Shown: positions 11,701 to 26,700 of the stretch, one piece after another
Layout of the letters: every line of letters begins with the position of its first letter
Numbering within the stretch: the first letter of the stretch is position 1
From: Membranipora membranacea
Taxonomy: Eukaryota > Bryozoa > Gymnolaemata > Cheilostomatida > Membraniporidae
NCBI GenBank assembly: GCA_914767715.1
Contig: OU612070.1
Coordinates: 18,030,025 to 18,094,024, forward strand
Reading direction: 5' to 3'
DNA length: 64,000 bases
Translations under genes and position numbers: made by a program
Notes under the pieces: generated by a model
The model's input: only the letters and a program-made list of their open reading frames with translations
What the model was told of the DNA's origin: nothing
The model's database searches: none

Positions 11701-14700
11701 ATTGTCATCTTTTGCTATGGTGCATCACATAGTGCTTCTTCTACCCTACAGATAACAGTTCCTGTATTTGCTAATAAGGGCGGTTCATACCCACCCTCCT
11801 TCATGCCTGTGTATCAGCTGTCATCTACATATCGCATAAGTGAACTTGAGCTATTTGGAATTACGGTGAACTACATCCTCCCTCTAGCTACGAGCATGTA
11901 TCATGTAGGTATTACCAGCATAAACACCCATAGCAAAACCTGAGAGTAAAGTATACGTGCTGGCCATCCCTCAGTCCAAGACACTGAAGTTTCGCTGACA
12001 GCATTCTCAGTGCAACTGTAAATGTGTGTCTGGAAGCTCTGAATCAACAACCAGGATTGCATCAATGCAATCATTTAATGAGTAAGAAATTACCCGTCTG
12101 CTGTAGCATATTGTTCCAAAATTGGAATGTGTCATGGGTCCTTTCAATCAGAATGAGTAAGGCTTTTTGAGTTCTTTGTTATCACTTATCTCAAACACCT
12201 TTAGCTATAAACGGAAGATCTTTCCCCATATTGTAGAGAGTTTACACCGTTTCATCAAGGGCCGATTGATATGGGAACGAGAGCCTAATCTTGCATCCAT
12301 CAGAAAACTTTAATTGGTTTTGGTTAAAGGATCCTCCCTCCCCCCCCCCCCCCCAAGTTTAATCATTCAATGTAAAAAGTCAACTTTTAGGCTGTCTACG
12401 GTACATACTGTACAACTGATTGTTATTGTATATAATATCATATCATATCTTTTGTATAGCTGACCAAGTTTCATATGCAATGCGTTCGATTTCTCTCTGG
12501 ACTGAAAAGAGGAGCTAGATTTCATTGCCCTAATCTGAAGGTAAACAAAATAGGGATTTTGTCTACACATATTAACCTAAATAATACAAAATCCTGGTGA
12601 ATTTTGATTACCATATATGTTGAGCTTTCGAATATGCTTCAACCAATATGCTCCTACCCATTGATCAAGTTCAAACTTGAGACTAGGGTTAAGCCATGGC
12701 TACATGAGCCGATTTTTACATCGATTTGGGGTCACGAGTGGTTAATCGGGGGATCTGCATGAGTGATTACTCGTGTTAAGTGGACATCGAACTTGTTGGT
12801 CTTTTGCCAGAGTGATCTGGACGATCCTCTATGCTGATTGGTTGTTGATTGCTTGCTTCAATAATTATGCGGTTAAACACGTCATCTATCAAATCGTGAC
12901 AGGCTATCAAAAATGGAGGAGTTGATAATATCTGTAGTAAAATCACATCCTCCTATTTATGATAAAAAAGACCATAACTACAAAGATAGGAGTGGTGCTG
13001 TAGTGAAAATATGGAAGGTAATAGCTGTATCACTTGGAAATGGAAGCTGTCCTGACATGACATCCATAGTATAGCATAGGAAAATCAATTTTACAGAAGA
13101 CTGAAATTTTATTTGGTGAAGATTCAAAGTGACAAAGACCCGGATTTAATATGACATCCATATCCGGTCATTTGTTAACACGCCCATTAAATATCATTGG
13201 TCAATCGATTGAACTGAGGGAGTTCATTGGTCAATCTAGGCACCTGATTTATTACCCCACTATGACCCACTAGACCATCGAGTACTAACTCATAGGCCTG
13301 TGTAGCAGTGTGAGATCGGCCGAGCATGTCTAGACATGCCATCGGCCTGTGATTACATCGTTACGTGGAGCTACAGCTTTAGAAGACATAGACAGCATAG
13401 AAAATATTATACAAAAGCGAACCAAAACACTGTTGTTACAGATGATCCATGATTCCGACCACTTTATAAACAATTTTCTTGAATGATGTCCCTCGGGTCG
13501 CTACCGTCATACCAAATACCGAAGCTCCTGGGGAAGAGACAGCTTCCTGAGATCCATGAGCAGAAAGCTAAATGAGTTTTCATAGCTATTATTACTTATT
13601 TTCTATGTGCATTATTTTAGTCAGCATATGCAAGGTTTTCTCCGAATATTAGCAAAGTTCTGCAACCTATTTTTCGCAACACCAATCACAATCATAGGTA
13701 GCCATTGACATTGATCAGTCCGTGAAACTTCACCTATCTTGATTTGTTATCTATTAATATTGAATTGAAGCCTGTTTCAGCGGAGGTTATGTGATAATTA
13801 ATTTAACTCCAAAAGATTCAGTATTTCTCAAATGTACATTTGTAGTCATTTATGATGAGCAACTGCCTATGGCCTTTGGTTGAGGTGGATAGCACATATG
13901 GTATAATCTGTACAGGACTGGCTTCATGTAAACAACTAGAAGTTCTACATCTAGTTGGCAACGCCATAGATACAAGACTACTACGACGAATCATAGAAAC
14001 TAATTGGCAGTAAGTTCTAGTTTCAGACATACCTTTATAAGTTTCCCAGTGAATTGAGTTACTAAGAATGAATCAAGACGACTTTGTAGTATGATGATTG
14101 TACAGTTAAGTGTGGTGTGAGACAGTATGTGTTGTACTGGTCCTTAAAATCGGTACAAGCACACTTTTTCCACTTTATACATTGTAATATGGTCTTATAT
14201 AGGGACTATGATGATACTGATTCTTGATTGTAGACGATTTAAACCATTTCAGAAGTTAAAAAAGATAGTACTAGCCTCTAATCCTCTGCTACATGAGGAT
14301 GATATAGGTGTTTTATTAATCGCATCGCAAAAACAGTGAGTTCTCACCATTATATAGCTTAGTCACCTGGTATGCTTAGCCCGTCAACTTTTTTATAACA
14401 TTCCAAACATATATGACAAAGCATGTGTAACAATTTATACTAGTTTCCAGCCCCCATGCCTTGTATCCGCAGCGGGAATGCACGGGTGTTTTTAACAGAC
14501 TCTATTATCAATTGATCAGCCATTTACACGACTGGTCAGAAACTGCTAACTGTGAAATTATGGGTAAGGTGCAGAGGCAGTGTTTTGTTTATACTATACA
14601 TACAATCATCTATAGTTATACATGTTCATGTCCCCATTAGGAATACCACAGAGATAAAATGTCTCTCAGTGTTTTGCGCCCTGTATAATTTATTTGTAAA

Positions 14701-17700
14701 CAATCTGGAATGTCAAGGAAATAGGTCCAATACAATGTTAAAGATCATAGACCTATTTTTCAGTACAAATGTCAATTGATTTAAACAAGATTTTATTACG
14801 GAAAAGATGGAGTAGAAAGCAGATCTGTGAGAGATGTCATAAATCTTACTAGGTCAAGTCGTAGCTATTTTCCTTTCAGCTGAGAGAAGATTTTTATTGA
14901 GTCGAGTCATGAAAGAATATGTAAATGACTCACAATTCAAAAGGTTAATAACGCCAATATCGAAACCCCTGCTCTTCCATAGAAAATAAATCAAAAACAT
15001 CATTGAAATTGGCTCTTCATCTTAAGAAGTTATGCTTCACTTAGATATATATTTTTGTCAAAGACAAGTTACAAATTGTTTGCTTCTAACTCAATTGTCC
15101 TTCTCCCCATGTCTCTCTGCCAAGAATAAAGCAGTCTGTGTTTCCCTCCTTCAGGCTCACAAATTGATACTGGTATGCAAGTTGTATCAGTTAATGCAAT
15201 GATCAATAGCTTGTTAATACTTCTGTCACCATCTGACTCATCTTTAGCCTTTTGCGATTTGATAAAGGAAGAAAGCAGTTAATGACTTGAATGACTCTCA
15301 AGGACATTATCAAAATGATCTGGCTCGTCATGATGAGACACACACTGAACCAAGTCAAGTCCTATATTCTACTAAGTCTAGTCACACATTTGCTAAGTCA
15401 AGCCGCGACTTGGCCTGACTCCAAAAGACTTGACTCTTGGTGACTTTCATCCCAGCCTTGGTAGAAATAGAGGGTTTAAGTTACAATGGGTTTTTAGACC
15501 ACCCAGATCAGTCTTGCTAATGGTACTATCAATATAAATGTGTCGTCGATCAGCTGATCTTACCACCTCAAAAATATTTCCCAAAAAGTGGTTGATAATG
15601 AAATACCACCGATGAACTAAACCTAGTTCATTGATACCACTAACAGCTACCCCGACACAGTTTAAGCGCTTAAACTACCTCAAAAAATAAAGCACCCCAT
15701 TGAAGAGAATGTTGGTATATTCTAGAGTAGAGTCCACTAATGACTTATATAACTGATCTACATGCACACACTCATACACAGGTCATGAGTGTTTTATAAT
15801 CATGGTCTCTTCTTCTACCACTGATTGTATATTGTAGTATCGAGAGATTACACATACAGAAGACATTAAGTAAGGATGTAGTGATGGTAGCCTTAGAGAC
15901 AGCTGGTCCTGATTTCTGGGTGCTGAAGAGTCTCAAACTTGGTTATGTGGATGAGCTCTCACCACGAGGTGCACACTACACACATACTCAATATTCACCA
16001 TGTGCTTTTCCAGCTTCACTTCATTATCTATTCGCAAAATGTGGCTGCTCTGCAAATTATTAACTAAGAAAATTTCTGATGTCATTACAGGCAACCATCT
16101 ATTCACTCCATGTTGCTGTTTCTCTGCAATTATCGACATAACCTGTATAGAACTTATTAAAACATGGTTCCAATTTTTTTTAAAGACTCAAAATCTTCAC
16201 CATCAAGTTTGGTCATTTATAGATCATTATAACTATGCTGAGAGATTAACAAGCCTAGATGAGGACTTATAATACAGCCTTGTGATATGGCCACTGTTTC
16301 AGGTTTAGAATCGAGCATATGGAATGACCTCTCTGAACTGACGCTTTCCCGCTGCCCTACACTAGCTCTGGACAGATTCAATCAGTTTATCGACCAGCTG
16401 AGCAATCTCAAAGTTTTAAATTTGTATCACATGTTCCCAGCCCCACCTAAAGGGTGTGCAAGGTATGTTTTGTTTCTTGTGTTAACAAATTGATTGGTTT
16501 TGTATACTGAGTGGAGATAATTGATCATCATATGGCCCTAGCCTTCTGGTCTTATGACCTTTGTATCAGATTGTCATTACATAACACAATATTGAGAGAG
16601 AGAGATGTTTGTTTGTTTGCAGAGTGGGATTGTCTGCTGGTATGAATATCGGAGGACCTCAGGGAATAAGAGCTATTATATCACAGCCACCAGTACCAGA
16701 TCAGAATTCACTCCTCACGTATCCGACCATAGATGGTGAGCAGATGAACACCTCTCTTTTTTAAGCATGTCAGCGCCAGTCAATCACTATGGTTCCATGC
16801 TTCGAACTTGTGGTTCATTCCAATTCCGAATGGTTAGAATCCAGTGGATTCTAACCATTCCCATGATGGGAAAAACATGAAAAACATCTGCCGCGGCCGG
16901 GACTTGAACCCCGGTCTCCTGCGCCTAATCACTTTGAAGGCATTGTGTGCAAGCGGCTCACCATTAATCCACGCCGCCAATTAGGAGCAAGGTTGAATTA
17001 ACACGGTATGGGTATTCAAGTCCTAAATGTCATTCGTCACAATCTGAAAGTGACTTTAATGTCATTTCCATGGGGCGATTACTCCCGAGATCCTTACGAA
17101 ATCGCAACATCGAATCATAGTGATTTCCTTTCAGTTAATAGTTGTACCTGACTATACTCTGCACTTGCAATGTCCATTTGTGTGGACAATAGTTAGTAAC
17201 AATATATTCAACTTCTCATTAAAATTCAATATCTCACTGTGAAACTATATGATGATCGTGTGATATATGAAATTTGGTGTGGAGGTTAAAAAAATTTGGT
17301 GAAGCATTATGATGAGGTTATCAGATGGTGTATGCAATGTTATCAAACTCTGTTGTGTATGATTTACATATAAATGGATATTGCAGTGAGCGAGTTGATG
17401 CAGATGGATGTTATACCTGATTCGGATGATGAGGATTTCACAGAGCCTGCTGACATTGAACTTGGGTTTACTGCTAATCAGGTAATTTAAAGAACCCTTA
17501 TACTACTTCTCTTGCATATTGCATGTTTTCTGGAGGGACTTGGACTTGGCAAATGAAGAGTGATAGAAAATATTGGATCCTGCCTTACCTGTGATGTACT
17601 TAGTACTAGATATTGGTATCAAACAGTCATGTTCAGTTTGCCCACAAAAATTTAATTTATGAGTAAACCACACTGTTTATCTACGTGGCTTTTATAAACA

Positions 17701-20700
17701 ACAGCTTAGACAATGCTACCCTGTACATAAAGAGTCTCTGATAGCAAAAATCATTGCCATTTCCACCATATTGGCCAGTATTGAAACTAATGTCATAACG
17801 GCAACAGAATCACGTAGCTGAAAATGCACCTGCGTTTATGTTGCCAATTTGTTACAATTTCACTGGCATGCATTGATAGATCGGTTCAATCAATGACTGC
17901 TTAGGCCTATATAGGTATATATTGATTAGTGGGCCAAATTTATTTGACAGTAAAAGCACAGCTTTAGGAGGTCAACAATGACAAAATTTTTGTTGGCTTT
18001 TCTTGTGATGATGGCTGAATCGATCAATGGAGCACATACACTAAAAAATCTTTTGTAAGCTTTCAAAAACCGGAAGAGCATAGCCTTTGAAAGAGTGCAG
18101 GCCATAGTAAACTGTTTTAAGTCTTTATTGTGGCTGTTTATACTAATTTTGCTACATTTGGAGGTAGGCTAAATGTATCCGGAAAATGAAGATTTCCTCA
18201 AATTTGACATTTGAGGAACTAATGCATGAGTCTGGTCCACAATTGTAGCAAAACTGCGGGATTGCAGGTCTTGCAGCGGCTCTGCAATCCTGAACGATGA
18301 AAACCGCTATCAGTCTCAAAATCTATTGTGAATTGTAGTTCTTAGATTTTGCCTGTATCTGCCAGTTTGCATGAGTCTAGAGGCACTCCAGTTCAGATTA
18401 TCTTCTGCGATTGGAAATCATGCCAGGTTTGTGCACTGATTTGTACTGTTGTTAGTGATGTAAATAATATAAGCGCCGTGATCCGAAATTTACAGCGTCA
18501 TTCATCATGTTCTACTAATATGGCGAGGATCAGAAGAGCTTTTATCAGAAACGAAAGACAACTACAGGAGAAGAGAGAGAAAGCAGCCGCGACCAAACTA
18601 GGCAAGTTTTAATGTCATCAGTATTGTTTAGTGTGTGAGAACTGCATGAAGGTTTACAAAAAACTATTACCGGGATTATCAGATGTCATTTTATAAAAGC
18701 AATAAAGTTGGTGTCATCATCGTGTTCAGTGGTGTCACGATAGTGTTGATGATGATACCAACGCTTTCATTTCCTCATTGATAATCATCCAGTCAAAAGC
18801 GGCGATTAGTTCTTCAGACTTTCACACGAAATAAAAGCTAATTATCTAAGGCAATGTTTTTTGGCTGATGTTTCGCGCAGTAAAAGGGAAGTTAGTTTGA
18901 TTGATACTGTAAGCTGTAGTGATCACCGGAATACTTTTTAAGAGAAGTGATCAGTACCTGACTGTGTGATAGTCTATTCTAACAGGGACTTTATCTCCAA
19001 ACAAATTGGAACCAGTTCTTAGGCTTCATACCAGTTCTTAGGCTTAATACCAGTTCTTAGGCTTAATACCCGTTCTTAGGCTACATACCAGGGCCACGCA
19101 AGCACATCTCTTATTACTGATAAAATCAATTAATCTAGTTGCAGTTTAAATTTTGTGATTTTTGTGACATATCATAAAGGTGACGTAGAGAGAGATATAC
19201 CACAATATCACTGCATGGCTCAGCGAGAGACTACCACTCCAAACTCTCAACTTAGGCGCAAAAGTAAACGGCTCAGAGCACAGCATAGGAGGAAAAAGGG
19301 TCTGTCTACATCTGACAGTAGCTCAGAGGAAGAGGAAGGTCTGAATAGTAACGATTCCCCACACATAGGTAATTACATGTGCATTTTGTGTTTTTTATTG
19401 AATTCCATAATGAATTCCCTTACACATGGGAGCATGGGTTTCAATGTCAATAGAAGTTGTTATGTACATGATAAACCTGAAGATTTGACAGCGATAAAGA
19501 GATTCACTGAGGCCAAGGCTGTCATGTCTGCACTAAGTTCCCCTGGCAGTTACCTATGATCATAGAATAGTGATAATTATAAAATCTATGCTCATCACCA
19601 AGTAGTTAGGACCACCATCAGCCTAGAACCAAGGATCTCCAGCAATTGATTATGATGATAATGAACAGCTCACATATTTACAATAATTTCATGAAGCTGT
19701 TAGTGGTTCATTATGTCAAGGTTAAGTGATTGTTGTGCAATGCTGTTCTAGTAATCAGTTCTTATCCTCTAGAGAGAAACGATATAGAGAATTCATCATG
19801 TTCTTCTCCGGATATGATCCCTCCACCAGGCTATGAGGAACCTGAGACATGCTCTAAACGAGCTCAAAGGCCTAATAGGAAAACTGTTTTTCCCCCTTCT
19901 AATGACAACGAATGTGGTAGTGGTATGCATATCAAATCACCAGGACACCGGCAACAGTCACTGGTCGAAACACATCATAAAGGACAGGCTGGACCAAAAA
20001 AGAAAAAACCTAAAACTGCTGATCAAAATTGTGATACATTGTGTTTTCCACCCAACAATCTTGTTGGCTCCTCCACTATGGCCGATACTGACAGCGACGT
20101 TGAACTTTCCTCTATATGCTCTCGACAACCGATCAGGAAGTGTATCCTCTGTGGGAGTAATGTATCTACAGTTACTGTAAGGGCAGAAGTCATTCCATCA
20201 CATGGTATACAGCTGTCACCTGTACACAAAACTGGCCATTGTAGAGATGCTGTAAATTCTAATCGCAGGGTTTGCAAAGAGTAAGTATTGTACATGCTTG
20301 TGATATTTAAACATTTAACATACTCCCAACTGATATGGAAAACATATTAGGAGATTTTTAAGACAATCAAAAATGGATGGAACAGTTGGCTCTCAATTTT
20401 GCAGGCCTTGCTCTGTATGAATGTTTGGTCTCTTAAAGTGTGTCAGCAGAGCCTGGCTCCTGATGCTTTTTCCCAACCATGTTTTTTGCAACTGTCTGGG
20501 CCTACAGAGGTGAACAGCGGACTTAAATTACACTGTCTTGTTCTTAACAGATGTATAAAAGAGAGGATGAGAGAAGCTAAACAAAGTAGAATCGTCCCAT
20601 CTGATAGTCAGTTACGGCCATCACTCGGCTCTGCAGCTCAGGATGTAGACCAATGGATTGTCTTCGATTCTGTGACTGGCCTCTCTAGATTGTGTAGCAG

Positions 20701-23700
20701 ATATACCCAGGTGAGAGTCAAACCCATCGCCCTTTTTACTGAACTATGAACTGGCGGCTCCCTCACATTCAGCCAACACAGCCAGCCTAAGTCATTGGTG
20801 AACTCTTACTTTGTCAAATTAAGCAGACTCATCTAAGTACACTGTATTTTCATGATAAAAAATCTTGGGAAGACTAGCATTCCTCAATTTCATTTCAATT
20901 TTATTGTTTTTCATTTCAGATAAAAACAAAATCATTTAAAAAACACTTATCAAACAAAGGGAAGGCACCTCTAAAATTGTCAGCTTCTTGGAAGGTGAGT
21001 ATGTAAGCTAATAATATGCGTTATAACTAACGACCCTTTTTGCTAACTAGTAGAAAATATATAGTCAAACCAACGTATCATCATATGTCTTGTAGTAGAC
21101 TGTCCATAAACCCTAAGACTGCCCAAAGATCAATGCATTTTAAAGTCAGTTATTTATGACAAAGTGATGTAAGATTTAACATAAGGAAAATTTCAAGGCT
21201 CCCCGGACAAGTTGCCTCCATCAGTGATGGTACATCTCCAACACCCTGCTATGAGACATGAAATTATGTCAATTGGAAATTTTTGTGGTTGGCTGAAATT
21301 TATTTCTTAATGTTTGTGTGTGAGTTACGATTGCTATGTAATTCAAGTACTCAGGCTGAAATACCTGAAGTACGGGTTGTCTTCAACAAAAGATATCATA
21401 TCTCAAATATCATTATGACTAAGAACAAAAGTTCAGCATTATTTTGTAGCACAATTGCTACCTATAGTCATGATGAACATGCAGATGAGATTAGACAACC
21501 TAAAAAGTATCTAGGAAATTATTGATTTCAAATAAGTATATGAATAGGCGACTTACTGAGCCCAAAAATAACATTTTTATAATTTGGAGTTGTGTTGTCA
21601 ATGCCCATGATAAAGGGACAGTTCACTATAGGAAGGATACTAAAATATTCCTTTTTCTTTGATAACTCGGTAGCAGCGCATTTTCTGGAAGTGGCATTCT
21701 CAGATCAGGTGCATAATCTACCAAGGAACACATTGGGATATAGAAAAAAATTCTAGCTCCTCAAACCTTCAAACTAGCGATGTAATTCTTGCAGTGTCAT
21801 AACAAACAAGGTTATTATTCTGGGATATGTGGTAACACCTTAGTAATAGTATAGAAATTATTGATACGATGAAAGATTAGAGCATGATATGATATATCCT
21901 TACTCTGTGATATAATAGTGGTCTGAATGAACCGTATGAAATACACTGCAAACATTGGGTCTGGCATATCTAACCTGGTTTTCGTACCGCAAAACACTGA
22001 AGCAAATATTATAAATACTGCAGTGTGAATGATTAAAACCAGGTGTATTTAATGCTGCGCCCATATGAATGTCTATCTATTTGGTCATCAGACACCAAGT
22101 AACACCACAATATGGAAGATCTTGTAAGCAGCGATTTGATATCATTGAATGAAGTCGAAACGTGGGATGCAGAAGCAATGAAATATTACTGTAGGAGTAG
22201 TGGTTTTAAGTGCTCTGGAACAAGAAAGAACTCTGTTCAAGAGCGTATACATTATACAATGCTGAAACCTCAGAAGTGCCTGGCCTAAGTGACCAGGAAA
22301 TATAAAAAAAAACAATATGACATTATCCAAGATTGGAGGGTCAGCTCCAGACCCTTATCGACTTAAATGTATGATGTTCCTTGACACCCATCTCATACTT
22401 TGAGATACATAAATTTATCTCAAAACTGGGACATTCTCATTCTGACAGTGTCTTAACAAAAAAACAATCCTCCAATGACAGTGCTATCCCTGATTCCCCA
22501 GCTGTGGGTGCAGAGGCTACACTGTTTCTCGGACAGCTGAGATGCAAAACGGCTGATTTTACTACCAGGCATTAATCAAGTTGCGACAAATTTACATTTT
22601 CTGGTCATGATGAAACAAGGATTATCTTTGTCCGAAGAAGTGAGCTAATATTCTCATGAATGACCAGACAGATTCACAGTGTAAACTCAAATTTTTCAGT
22701 TAAATTGATTTATGGGTTTATTACATAGCAGAGCTGTAACATGCTGTAACAGTCATAAGGGACAACAGTCAATTGAATAGTAGTACCATAATAATCCTAA
22801 TAATAATTTATTATCTTTGCCTAAAAGACAATTTACAATGTGGTTATGGTCAACTTCAGGACAGCAACAAAACTCCACAAAAACCTGATATCATAATAAT
22901 TGATCAGGAATCTACAGCTACAATTGCTGCTGCTCAAGAATTGAACAAAGTTAGGAAGAAAGTTGATGTTATGAAACACTATCAAGCAGCCAATCCATAG
23001 CACAACTTGTGCAGAATATGAACAGCACCGCTTAAGAAATATATTATGTTCGGTGTCTCACCATGAACCAGAGTAAAAGGGCTCAATAGTTTCATTTCTT
23101 GGGATTGCTGTGAGGGTATTGTTCTAGTATAGAGACGCTAGGCTAGATAGCATACACATCAAGGGGGTCGACAACGAACATTTTATTGGTTGTTGTACCA
23201 AAATTATCGCCCTCTTACATATGTTGCGTAACTCTTCCTAGTTAGGATAATTGGTATGGAAGTAATAATAATCTCTACAACTTGTGCAGTGCCACTGTGT
23301 TTGGAATAATGCTGCAGGCTACATCATAAGGATAAATGGAGGCTCGTGGATTAGCTGGTTGGCTGTACGAGTCTTGACAAGAAAAGTGGTGCATAAAATG
23401 ATGACAAACAAGTCTATACTTGGAATGAGTGCGGTTAATAGTAATCAAGATTTCCATGTAGTGAAATGTAGGGCTGTGGTTTACAAAAAATGCCAGCATC
23501 AACATTTCTAATGGGTAAAAAACTGCTAATAGGTAATTGCGACAGCATTGCTCGATCTGAAAATTTAGCTGCATGAATCAGATCTATGATACTGATACAG
23601 GTATGCTACTGGAAATTATGTCACCTTCATCTGATAATCCCTCGTGCATCGATAAAAAAAGGAAACTAAAAACAACGCCTGTTTATTATGGCCAAATCTA

Positions 23701-26700
23701 ATGTCAGATGATGATCACTGGTATAACAAAGAATGTTTTTTCTTTATTTTACAATAATTTATCGCAATCCGAGATGGAAGTTTTAGATTATGATGAGCTT
23801 TTCAGCTCCGGAATGAAAACTAATCTCTGCTTGTTCTTTGAAATGGAACAAGAAATTATCCCTCATTTGAGTAAATTAAGTTAAGTCTGCATAATGCTCA
23901 CAATAAAATTTGGCCTGACCTGCTCATGAGTCAACCAGTATGGCATAGGTATGACAGTGTGTTTAAAAATCTGTCGCATTTATATCGTTAAAACTTGTAT
24001 TGGAGCTGACAATAGGACTTCAGAGGACTTACGGGTATATTTTTGTTACTGACATCGCTCATAATTTACATCGCTGTCTGAATAATTTCATTATAATGGC
24101 CTCATCCAACATTCACTTAATCCCCGTACAGGCACAGTGCCCTCACTTGTCATCAGCATGATACCTCTATTTTACCTTATCATAGCAGACAATAAACATA
24201 GCATAACATATCTATGCCAAAATGCGTACTGGTGTACCTTAGGTCAATTTATTGCTGTGATGAGCAACATGCCTTTACTGTAGTTACCTGAAAAAACCAC
24301 TGGGCAGTACATAAAAAAATAAAAAATAATTCCGAGTAGGATATCGAAAACTATGCCATCAGATACCTTACTACACTGACATGATCCTATGGAAACCCCG
24401 CAATTTTAGCTTTCTTGGAATAGGAGTTATTCCATGAATTCTGTCATCACTAATGGTGTGCTCAATGCTACTGTCCCTTTTCCAAGGGAAGACAACTTGA
24501 TGAAAATTGTTTATTTTCGAAGGCCTGGTCAACTCTTCTGCTGTTTTTTCAAAAAGCATAGTAATCTACTCTCTTTTAAATATGAACTCTGTTTTTTTTT
24601 TGGTAACCCCCATCCCCATTCAATACCTATTCATATTCAAGCCCCTTAGCTATGATTACAATCAAATATCACTACTCAAACTAACATGTGTTGCAAGCTT
24701 TGAACCAGTGGCCTACATTCTATGTAACACACTAACCTATTGTACTATGTAGCCCTATTACTCCTTGTTGCAACCAAGCAGCGTATTGAATAGCAGATGA
24801 ATAGATAGCATTGAAAATATTTAGTCTGATCAAGGGTCAGATGAGTAGTGCCAATCACCACGTTTCCATATGAATTTCGGGGTCGGGCTAGGTCGAGCTG
24901 AGTTGTCACCTCTTGGCTCGATCTCGAAATATGCAGCCATTTCTATTCGGAAAACATTCCGCTACTGGAATGAAATAGACTGCCAATAAAAGTGTTAAAA
25001 AAATAGAGCTGAGAAAAAAAGCATCAAAAAAATCTGCATGGCCTGCCTCGGAGTCTTTGATGTTTTCCGCTCGCATGCATGGGCAGTAAAGTGCGAGCTG
25101 AACCTCAGAGCTCGGAGGCATTTCCATAGCTCAAAGAGCCTCTTAATTAGCCTCAGCTCGACCTCAAAACCAACATGGAAACGCAGTGATTGGTAGTGCT
25201 GATACCACAACATTATAGAAAAGAAAGCCTATATTCTGGACAGACAGGTTTCTGGATTAAATCATCTTTAGGTACTCAAATTTAAAACTGAGGACGGGCA
25301 ACTCTGATATCAGATTGCAGCTGGAGAGGATAAACAGAGTATCAAATTTGTGTAAATTATCTCAAATGTCCCTTTCACATGTAACAAAACCTGATGGTGG
25401 CAACACCTGTTATATCTTTGGGTAGTCTTTATCCTAATAATAACCTAGACAGGACACTATATGGAGCATTATTATTGAGACAATGAGTTATTTAATTATG
25501 GATGACGTTACGACATTGAATTGTGTGGTAGCATTGGTGTTTTCATTGACTCACGGTCCACATACAAGGTTTTTTATTGTATTGGTTACTCGCTCGATTT
25601 CAAACAGCTTTCAACTTTGAAATTGCAATAAATTCAGCAGCATGTTGCGAACAGTGTGATAATAGTACCTAAACAATTGTTACAAGAAAAAGCAACATCT
25701 AATAGCAAGATGCTGCTGAATGTTGAGCAATTTTCAAACTCAAAATCCAATCAAAATTTATTAAGCTATCAACTGTGGACTCAAAATCAATGATATCATC
25801 ATCGCTACTACACAATCCAATGTCGTAACATCACCCACAATTAAGTGCCTCAATCCACATCAAATAACTTTTGTGGTTGTCCGCTACTTTAAGTTATGAA
25901 TGGTGTCCTGTCTAGGATATTATTAAGTCTATGAGACTGTCAGGCTATATATTGGCGTAACGTGAGAAGTTTGGAGTCGGACACCAAGCAATATTTTTTA
26001 AATTAGTTTCAATCTTTTGCCTGTATTTACTTAGTAACAACAGTGATGCTAATAAGACAGTGACCTAACTAAAATTGTGTGTGACATGACGCACGCATAT
26101 ATTGCTCTAGTCAATAGTATTCGATCGTAAAATTTTGACTCCTCTCACTTTAGGTGAAAGGTGAACAAGGACGGTATCAGGTTAATCAGAGAAGAATTGG
26201 AGGTATAATCGTTCATGATCACACTGCTGATTCTAACGGTATTTAGTATTGAATAAATACGGCCTAATCCATTATCATGGGCGGAGTGCATTTCACAGAG
26301 TAAGGATATATATTCTTACTCTGTATGTACATCTCATACATGGTGATATGTACATATGCAGGATACAGGTAGCTATCACTAGGTGTTTTTGCTCAACAAC
26401 AACTTATATTTAACAATTAAGTTTGTGCAATTTATTTGCCCATTAGGTGACAAAGCTGAGACAGCAGCCGCATAATATTAGTTTTGAGATATACGGAATT
26501 CAATAAGCACACATTTGCCTGAGTGGCAGCGGTAGTTTAAGTTCAGATGCAATGGTTATGATTTTTTGATTATTATTCATCAAATTAGTCCATTAGGCAG
26601 TGGGCGTAATAGTGTTATGGACATGATAATTCTGCACAAGTAATACTTCAACTCATTTACTTTGGTCAAATTGTCCTTCCCAAGCAATACTACTAAATGA

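Noticed and set aside
16885-16990. A tRNA gene on the minus strand
   Set aside because: The A and B boxes and T-arm are present, but the acceptor stem does not pair and the spacing is too long; SINE head preferred.
20399-20550. Extended coding exon upstream of 20551
   Set aside because: The frame is open but does not connect in phase with the preceding exon; the acceptor at 20550 gives a clean join.
18496-26247. Two separate plus-strand genes, one ending at 18612 and one at about 26247
   Set aside because: The GC-AG junction and the exon at 26812 keep one continuous phase through to regions resembling the FBXO38 C-terminus; a single gene explains the data better, although alternative ends remain possible.
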